NCBI RefSeq assembly: GCF_030704535.1
Contig: NC_081807.1
Location: 4,195,001 to 4,259,000 of the forward strand
DNA length: 64,000 nucleotides
Reading direction: 5' to 3'
From: Vitis vinifera
Lineage: Eukaryota > Streptophyta > Magnoliopsida > Vitales > Vitaceae
Shown: piece by piece, positions 57,284-64,000 of the stretch
Layout: the number at the start of each line of letters is the position of its first letter
Position numbering within the stretch: the stretch's first letter is position 1
Notes under the pieces: generated by a model
What the model was told of the DNA's origin: nothing
What the model saw: the letters and a program-made list of their open reading frames with translations, nothing else
The model's database searches: none
Position numbers and translations under genes: made by a program

Positions 57284-59740
57284 CCCACCCCACCCCACGT
57301 AAACTTTGTTTTTCATTTTTTTCATTTCTTTTATTTTTTCACACTTAATTGTTTTTCATATTCTTCTTATATTTTAAAACAAAAAGTAACTATGATAAAC
57401 AATTAAAAAAAAATCGATATTTATAATTATTATAAGGAAAAAAATTTAGCCCCACCATCGTCGGTAGTCCTCGACTTTCATCCCTACTCCAAACCCTAAT
57501 CACTGTCGCCTTGCCGCCTCCCAGGATGCCAGAATGCCACCCAGGTGGCCGGTTTTTTTTTTATAAATATATATATTTCTTTATAAAAAAAAATGAAAGT
57601 TATAATGGATGTTTGAAAAACAAACCTAGACTTAGGTTTAATATATTTAGAGGAAATTAGAGATAATTCTTTATTAAAAAAGTATAAAAAAGTGTTACAT
57701 TTAGCAAAAGGGATGTTGTGAATAACAACCCCTTAAAATTATTATCACAAATCTAAAAGATAATTCAAAATTTAATATTTTCCATAATCATAATCAACTT
57801 AAATGAGAATTTATTCATTTTCTTAGGGTTAACATGAGTCATTCCTAAAATTGATATCACAAACTTAAAAGGTAATGAAAAATGTGAGAATTTAATCTTT
57901 TCATTTTCTTAGGGTTAATAGAAATCATTCTTGAAATTGGTGTCACAAACCTAAAAGATAATGGAAAATTCAATCTTTTCATTTGTCTTTGATTTCTATT
58001 TCATCAATTTGTTTTAATATGAATTTAATTTAAGGTTTTAATTACTTGACATAATGGAAATCTGTATATTCATAACCTCATTTTGATTTTATATTCAAAT
58101 ACAATACTTCATTTTAATTTTATATTCAAATTCAGTTCTAAAAACCGCTCTCAAGAAACTATAAAAGAAAAGGTTAATGTTTACGGGAAACCTCTCAAAC
58201 TAGACATTAATCTTCAGCCCCTCCAACATACTTACTTCATCCTTCATCCTATTTGACAAAGTGCTCCATGATTACTAATACGATGTTTGTTAGTTTTAAC
58301 CATTTATTTATAGTATGTATGTAGATAAGTTTGGTTAAAGTAGGAAAAAATCACATAGTATTTTTCGATTTTGGATTTACAATTGAGATGAAAGACGGTT
58401 AAAATTTGTTTGGAACTCTCCCATAAATCATGTTTTTTTTTCTTAATAACAAATTTGTAGTATTTTAAATCAAGTGTGTTTTGAGAAAATAAATAAAATG
58501 TATTTAATATTTATATTATTATTAATTTATTCTTTCTATCCTAACCTATCTTTCATTTTTTCAATGAAATAAATTAATTTTTTTTTAAATATCACATTAA
58601 ACTTTTTACTTTTCATGACCGTAATAGTAATTTCCATTTATTTTGAGATATTTAAATCTTTAAACTTTTATATTTAATTAAATAATAGTGAAATTTCTCT
58701 TCTTGTCGTTCTCTATTTTTTTTTTTCAAAATTTCCTTTTCAACTCTTTCAGGTATGTTATTTGTTTTTTTTTTTTAATCCATAAATTTCTTACTCAAAT
58801 TAAGTCATTTTTGTTCTGATTTTTATATAAAAAAACTTGGATATAAAAGAAAAAATGTATTTAAACTATATATAAAATAATTAACTCAAAAGAATTTACA
58901 AATTTAGTGTAAAAGAAATAAATGATGTATTTAAATTAAGATTGGTAAATGTTATGGCTAAGGACCAAAGTGACATTTGTTTTTTTAATATAAGAAAATT
59001 GGTTAAGAAAATAATTTTATTAACATAAAATTTGGTGCCAAAAAGTATGATCTTTTTTATGTTTAGTCCCATTTTTTTTTAAAATTTGGTTTCATGTTTA
59101 ATTTAATTATTTGATTTTAAATCTCTACTTGATTTTTATATAAGTCTTGAAATAATAAATTCACATACTATTTTTTTTTTTTTGACTTTTTTCATATTCC
59201 CTCACGTGCTTTGGCACGTGTACACTTACTAGTATAAAAAAAAAACCTCAAAATTTTTAAGTCGATATTATATTTATTTATTTAAAAACAATTTGAAATA
59301 CATACACTTTTGGCCTAAAAACAAAAATTTTGGGCTAAAAACAAGGTCTGAGACTTTTTTTTCACTCAAACAAACATTTGAAAAATCATTTAGGCCTAAA
59401 AACAAAACCCAGTTGTCCACCCTAGGCTAGCGTTGGACTGGGCTGCCCCAGAGTTTCAGGTTCTATACCAAAAATGACGTAGGGAGGGTCATGTTTTTGT
59501 ATGTTCACATACGTAATTATTATTAAGCTTAGTTTACGATCGTTGCTTGGAGAATTGTGTAACGTCCGATACAATTTATTTTGCAATAACAAATTGGGCT
59601 TAATTTTTAGCCCACGACCATTAATAAACAAGGTTCACATGATGCTTGGGGCCCTGAAATTGTTCGTCAAAAAATATTGGGCTAGGCCCATATATATGGT
59701 GCACCAATAAAATAAATAAAACCGGTTCTGGACCCGTTTT
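57284..59740. other. AT-rich spacer between the copia element and the copy 4 upstream region
   Basis: Contains three diverged tandem units of roughly 80 bp at about 57725-57990 (each with 'ATCACAAACCTAAAAG'-like and 'TTTTCATTTTCTTAGGGTTA'-like segments). A short segment at about 59235-59310 matches 46495-46570. No gene recognised; small ORFs near 59422-59710 have no identifiable product. Confidence 0.5.
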
Positions 59741-60950
59741 AGCCCATATGTGGTGAGTTAAAAGGTTTGTAAGGGCCCATATGGAGTGGGTCGATGCAAA
59801 TGGGCTGGTGCCTCACAGGAAGTTTTAGGCACGCTGCAACATATTCTGAGTTCAGAACGTGATTGAGATCGCAAAAAGTTGCAATATTATCGAAAATAGA
59901 TAAATAAAAAAAGGGACAGTTGGATCCAGTTGGACCAAAAATTAAGATTTGGATATAAAATATGAAAAGATTAATATAGTTTTCAAAACTATTTTGAATA
60001 TTTTCTACCATAATGTTTTATAAACTTTTTTATCTGAATTTTTTTAATAATTATTCTGAAAATTTATTATTTTTAGAAAATTAATTTTTTTAAAAAAATA
60101 TTCTAAAAATATATCATTTAAAAAAAAAAATTTGACGTATTTTTAGTTATTTTTTACATACATAATTTTAAATATATGTATTTTCCAAGATATTTGATTT
60201 TTAAATAATAATAATAACAATTTATTTTTATTTTTTTGGAAAATAGTGTATTTTTTTTCAAATCACTAAATTAAATTGAATTTTATTGAGGTTTGTAAAA
60301 GTAATAAAATTTAAATTAATGTTTTTCTACTCTTTCTTTTTTTTCATAGTCAATAAATATCATTTTTGAAAAGATAAAAAATTCATATCTTTCTTCTCAA
60401 TTTTCACACTTTTTCTAGGTTTTTGGCTTAAATAGTGGATTTATATGGATCAAAACTTCATTTTTGGGTCAAACGGTCCAAAACACAATTGTCCCACAAA
60501 AAAATAAAGTGATAATCATTGGTTTTATTTTTTAAGTAAACAAGCTTAGAAACGCGTGGAAAATGAGGTACTGTGGTCTTTCTTTACTTACACTATTGCA
60601 TATTATTGTATTAAATATCTATACATGTTTGTGTTGAATCCTAGTACTATATCATAGAAAACATCTATATTTATGAAGAGAATTTTGAAAATTATGATAT
60701 ATATTTTTTAATTTATTTTTTCTAAGATGGTGCATTTGTCGTGGGCATATGATATTCAAAGCTGAGGGGTGTGATTCTTGTGAACGCATATTAAATTTGA
60801 GTAAAATGGTGCACTAGTTGTTTATATCACTAAGAGCGGACCTCTCCTGCTCTATTTAACAACAATCTTCATCGTCTTCTTAGCAATTTTGTACTTACTT
60901 TGTGACCTTGGCTTTCTCTGCTCCACCCTCCACCCTCCATAGCCACCACC
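59741..60950. other. upstream region of CYP74C copy 4
   Basis: Homologous to 48800-49204 before copy 3 (for example GTGCCTCACAGGAAGTTT and CATATTCTGAGTTCAGAAC in both), but interrupted by a MITE. A TATA-like CTCTATTTAAC lies about 100 bp before the start codon. Confidence 0.65.
59913..60496. mobile_element. Mutator-like MITE, second copy of the family
   Basis: About 584 bp, a diverged relative of 28768-29354 with the same ends (GGGACAGTTGGA... and, reverse-complemented, GGGACAATTGTGTTTTGGAC). Flanks ATAAAAAAA / ACAAAAAAA fit a 9-bp target duplication with one mismatch. Confidence 0.82.
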
Positions 60951-62447
60951 ATGTCCTCTTCTTCTTCCTCTCTTCCCCTCAATTTCGTCAACTCATCTTC
61001 ATCATCAAAACTTCCACTGCGATCCATCCCGGGTGATTGTGGCTCACCCTTCTTTGGGCCCATTAAGGATCGTTTCGACTACTTCTACAATGAAGGCCGT
61101 GACCAGTTCTTCAGAACTCGCATGCAGAAATATCAATCCACGGTCTTCAGAGCCAACATGCCACCCGGCCCTTTCATGGCTTTCAACCCTAATGTCGTTG
61201 TCCTCCTCGACGCCATCAGCTTTCCCATCCTTTTCGACACCTCCAGAATTGAAAAGAGAAATGTCCTCGACGGCACATACATGCCCTCCACCGCCTTCAC
61301 TGGTGGCTACCGTGTCTGTGCATATCTTGACCCTTCCGAGCCCAACCACGCCCTTCTCAAACGCTTTTTCACGTCCTCGCTCGCAGCTCGACACCATAAC
61401 TTCATTCCTGTGTTTCGTAGCTGCTTAACAGAGCTCTTCACCACCCTCGAAGACGATGTTTCCAGAAAAGGGAAAGCCGATTTCAATGGCATATCTGATA
61501 ACATGTCTTTCAACTTCGTCTTCAAACTCTTCTGCGATAAGCATCCCTCCGAGACCAAACTCGGATCAAATGGACCCAATCTTGTTACAAAATGGTTGTT
61601 CCTCCAACTCGCACCTCTCATCACGCTTGGATTGTCCATGTTACCAAACGTTGTAGAAGATTTACTTCTACACACCTTTCCCTTACCCTCATTATTCGTA
61701 AAATCCGATTATAAGAAGCTTTACCATGCTTTTTACGCATCGGCGTCCTCGTTATTGGATGAAGCCGAGAGCATGGGGATCAAGAGAGATGAAGCTTGCC
61801 ATAACCTTGTGTTTCTTGCTGGTTTCAACGCATACGGTGGCATGAAGACCCTGTTTCCTGCTTTGATCAAGTGGGTTGGCTTAGCCGGAGGGAAATTACA
61901 CCGCCAGTTGGCTGATGAGATCAGGAGCATCGTTAAGGCTGAGGGAGGAGTGACATTTGCGGCGTTGGACAAAATGGCTTTGACTAAATCGGTTGTGTAC
62001 GAGGCTCTGAGGATTGAACCTCCGGTTCCATTCCAGTACGGGAAGGCCAAGGAGGATATGGTGATCCACAGCCATGACGCTGCATTTGAGATCAAGAAAG
62101 GGGAGATGATATTCGGATATCAGCCATTTGCCACCAAGGATCCCAAGGTTTTCGACAATCCTGAGGAGTTTGTGGCCCACAGGTTCATGGGCGATGGAGA
62201 GAAATTGCTCGAGTACGTGTATTGGTCTAATGGACGCGAGTCAGATGATCCAACGGTGGAGAACAAACAGTGTCCGGGAAAGGATCTGGTGGTCCTGCTG
62301 TCCAGGGTAATGCTGGTGGAGTTTTTCCTCCATTACGACACGTTCGACATTGAGTGTGGAACCTTGCTGTTGGGATCATCAGTGACGTTCAAGTCGTTGA
62401 CCAAGCAACCTACATTTGATCACAAGTCAATTAAGCACGTATCGTAG
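60951..62447 (+). CDS. CYP74C-type fatty-acid hydroperoxide enzyme (HPL-like I-helix), copy 4
   Basis: Intronless, 498 aa, the closest sister of copy 3. Same landmarks: AGFNAYGGMKTLFPA with Asn293-Ala294, ExxR E351/R354, haem ligand Cys441 in ENKQCPGKDLV. It keeps the family residues where copy 3 departs (Phe75, Pro153, Arg318). Own oddities: Gly313 in place of Glu in LAGGKLHRQL, and His461 in FLHYDTF where the other copies have Arg. Probable hydroperoxide lyase of the 9/13 type by motif. N-terminus has no clear chloroplast transit peptide beyond Ser-richness; localisation open. Looks intact. Confidence 0.94.
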   Translation: MSSSSSSLPLNFVNSSSSSKLPLRSIPGDCGSPFFGPIKDRFDYFYNEGRDQFFRTRMQKYQSTVFRANMPPGPFMAFNPNVVVLLDAISFPILFDTSRIEKRNVLDGTYMPSTAFTGGYRVCAYLDPSEPNHALLKRFFTSSLAARHHNFIPVFRSCLTELFTTLEDDVSRKGKADFNGISDNMSFNFVFKLFCDKHPSETKLGSNGPNLVTKWLFLQLAPLITLGLSMLPNVVEDLLLHTFPLPSLFVKSDYKKLYHAFYASASSLLDEAESMGIKRDEACHNLVFLAGFNAYGGMKTLFPALIKWVGLAGGKLHRQLADEIRSIVKAEGGVTFAALDKMALTKSVVYEALRIEPPVPFQYGKAKEDMVIHSHDAAFEIKKGEMIFGYQPFATKDPKVFDNPEEFVAHRFMGDGEKLLEYVYWSNGRESDDPTVENKQCPGKDLVVLLSRVMLVEFFLHYDTFDIECGTLLLGSSVTFKSLTKQPTFDHKSIKHVS

Positions 62448-64000
62448 AAAGGCAGGGAGTCGTTTTTTAATGTAAGATTAAGATTGATATCCCCGTATTT
62501 CTAGTTTGAATAATGTAATTGTCTCCTTGCATGGTTTATGAAGAATTTTTTTCCTTCAATTTCTTTGTTCACACCCCATCAAAATCCACCCTCTAATTTG
62601 TGGTTCGTAAACAACAATCGGGCAAGTTTATAAATCAAACACTATCCTTCTTCTTTTCTTTTTTGTAACCATTTTTAGAGATGGGGAGAGATTTTTGTTG
62701 AATACAAAGTAGTATTTACATATATTAATGAAGTATATCACATGTATAATGTAACAACCTGGCTTGTTTAATTTGGGTCAACGCTTGTCTCTTTATCAAG
62801 TAACCCAAAAATAATAAGAGGAAAATCGTCAGAGTAAAGATGAAAAGCATAAAAAAATGTGTGGACACCAACATATAGAAAGGAGAATAGTTCAAAATAT
62901 GTGGTTTAACATTTAAAGCTTATCATTCCTTACTCTCTATCTTAAGTTGTAAATGGGATGAGATGGAAAATTGGTGTTTTCAGGAAAGTGAAAAAGGAAA
63001 TAGAATGCCCACAAATTCATACTAAAACTCAAAACATTGTTTTCAAGCCTTTATTATTATGTAGCAGAAAAGTGTAGGTAATCCCATTCCAAAATGGATA
63101 CTCTTCTTCAATTCCAATCCCATATCTCTCCTTAACATTATGATTGGTTCAAGAAATTAGTAAAAAAAAAATGTTAATTCATTGGCTAAAATAATAAAAA
63201 GATAAAATAAGTTTAAAAAAATATATAAAAATAATTTAGTGACTTTAGATAAGTTTTTCCACCGGCCTTTTCTTTTTTACCATTTTTCCGTCTTATTTCC
63301 TTTACTTTGCATTTCCCTTATTACTTTCCAATGAACCAAACACAATCTAAAATTCCTATCAAAGGAATAAAACACACGAACACCCAAAAAAAATAAATAA
63401 AGGAAGGAAAAAGAAAAAATGCTTGCACCAAGACAGCCCTCCAGATCCCCTTAACTATGCAAACCCAAAAATCTCAAAGATATTGACAGCAAGTGTACAG
63501 AAACCTTGTTGCCTTCTTCCCTTGTTTAGAGAGTTATGACACTTTCTCTTCTCCTTTTTTTGCATTTTGTGGGTTCTCTCATTCACTTGTTAATGGGTTG
63601 GTATGGAAGCTTTGTGTGCAAAAAGGGAAGAAGGTTTGGAGAACAACTCTTCAATGCCTTTTTTTTGGACAATTTGAAATGAAGGAAACCAACAAATCTT
63701 TGATAAAGAAAATGGATAGATAGCCACTTGGATATGAAACAGAAAATGGTTCAGCATTTTTACTCACACATGATGCAGCATCTATTCCCCACAATTCAGT
63801 TCCAATTGATTAAGGGTAGAGAAGAAAACATTTGACACAAGCATGAACCTGAACACATGGGATTACTCAAAAGCCTTACACAAGGATGAGTTCCTGGACT
63901 CCCATTTTAGCTTGGGAAATCTACACATATACAACTTTCCAGGCAACCATGCAATGAAGAGGGACCAATTCAACTCCCTAATCACCAGACCCCAGCAATC
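62448..64000. other. 3' flank of CYP74C copy 4 and start of the next U6-associated segment
   Basis: To about 62910 the sequence parallels the copy 3 flank. No gene in 62.9-63.8 kb. From about 63815 to the window end it matches 44890-45064, a segment that lies 0.57-0.74 kb before U6 gene 2. Confidence 0.6.

Noticed and set aside
1-64000. CRISPR arrays, bacterial operons, phage or plasmid features
   Set aside because: No regular repeat-spacer array or prokaryotic gene layout; all genes are plant nuclear in type.

Overview
This window is plant nuclear DNA from a woody dicot. Grapevine (Vitis) or a close relative fits best, judging from the gene set, the AT-rich spacers, the LINE and Ty1/copia types, and a tandem array of CYP74C genes. 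The species is an inference; the eukaryotic plant origin is certain from spliced genes with GT-AG introns, U6 snRNA genes with the plant upstream sequence element (USE), and a nuclear tRNA-Ile(AAU).

Left third (1-24.6 kb): decayed LINE fragments (1-3.2 kb) lead into four ordinary single-copy host genes. These are TOM6 (mitochondrial outer-membrane import, minus), an intronless ATL-type RING-H2 ubiquitin ligase (plus), a complete 19-exon LACS2-type long-chain acyl-CoA synthetase (plus, 659 aa) with a tRNA-Ile gene lying antisense in its first intron, and a 4-exon COR413 plasma-membrane protein (minus, 202 aa) convergent with LACS2. I read exon borders by hand. All joins keep frame and match the expected family sequence.

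Middle and right (25-64 kb): a locally amplified block. Four intact intronless CYP74C genes (fatty-acid hydroperoxide metabolism) lie in the same orientation at 30.9, 40.5, 49.2 and 61.0 kb, as two pairs: copies 1/2 differ at 32 of 483 residues and copies 3/4 at 17 of 498. Three U6 snRNA genes with identical cores and intact Pol III promoters (27.6 kb minus, 45.6 kb plus, 51.6 kb plus) are interleaved with them. Flanking DNA is duplicated along with the genes. The last 200 bp of the window match the region about 0.57-0.74 kb upstream of the second U6 gene, so a fourth U6 gene probably lies just outside.

The spacers carry mobile elements: a solo LTR at 26 kb, a 9-bp-TSD MITE at 28.8 kb with a relative at 59.9 kb, a nested fossil copia with a second LTR-type insertion and a hAT-like element inside it (33-37.4 kb), a second hAT-like element at 37.8 kb, and a fossil copia with both LTRs at 53.1-57.3 kb. 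Because the spacers are duplicated, two insertions have their empty target site preserved in the sister copy, which gives their target duplications and relative ages.

Most interesting points: (1) the CYP74C I-helix motif differs between copies at the Asn/Ala-Ser positions tied to hydroperoxide-lyase versus allene-oxide-synthase chemistry, and copy 1 has lost the conserved Asn; (2) CYP74C and U6 genes have been amplified together; (3) the hAT-like elements carry a USE plus TATA box at Pol II snRNA spacing and a tRNA-like A-box/B-box pair.
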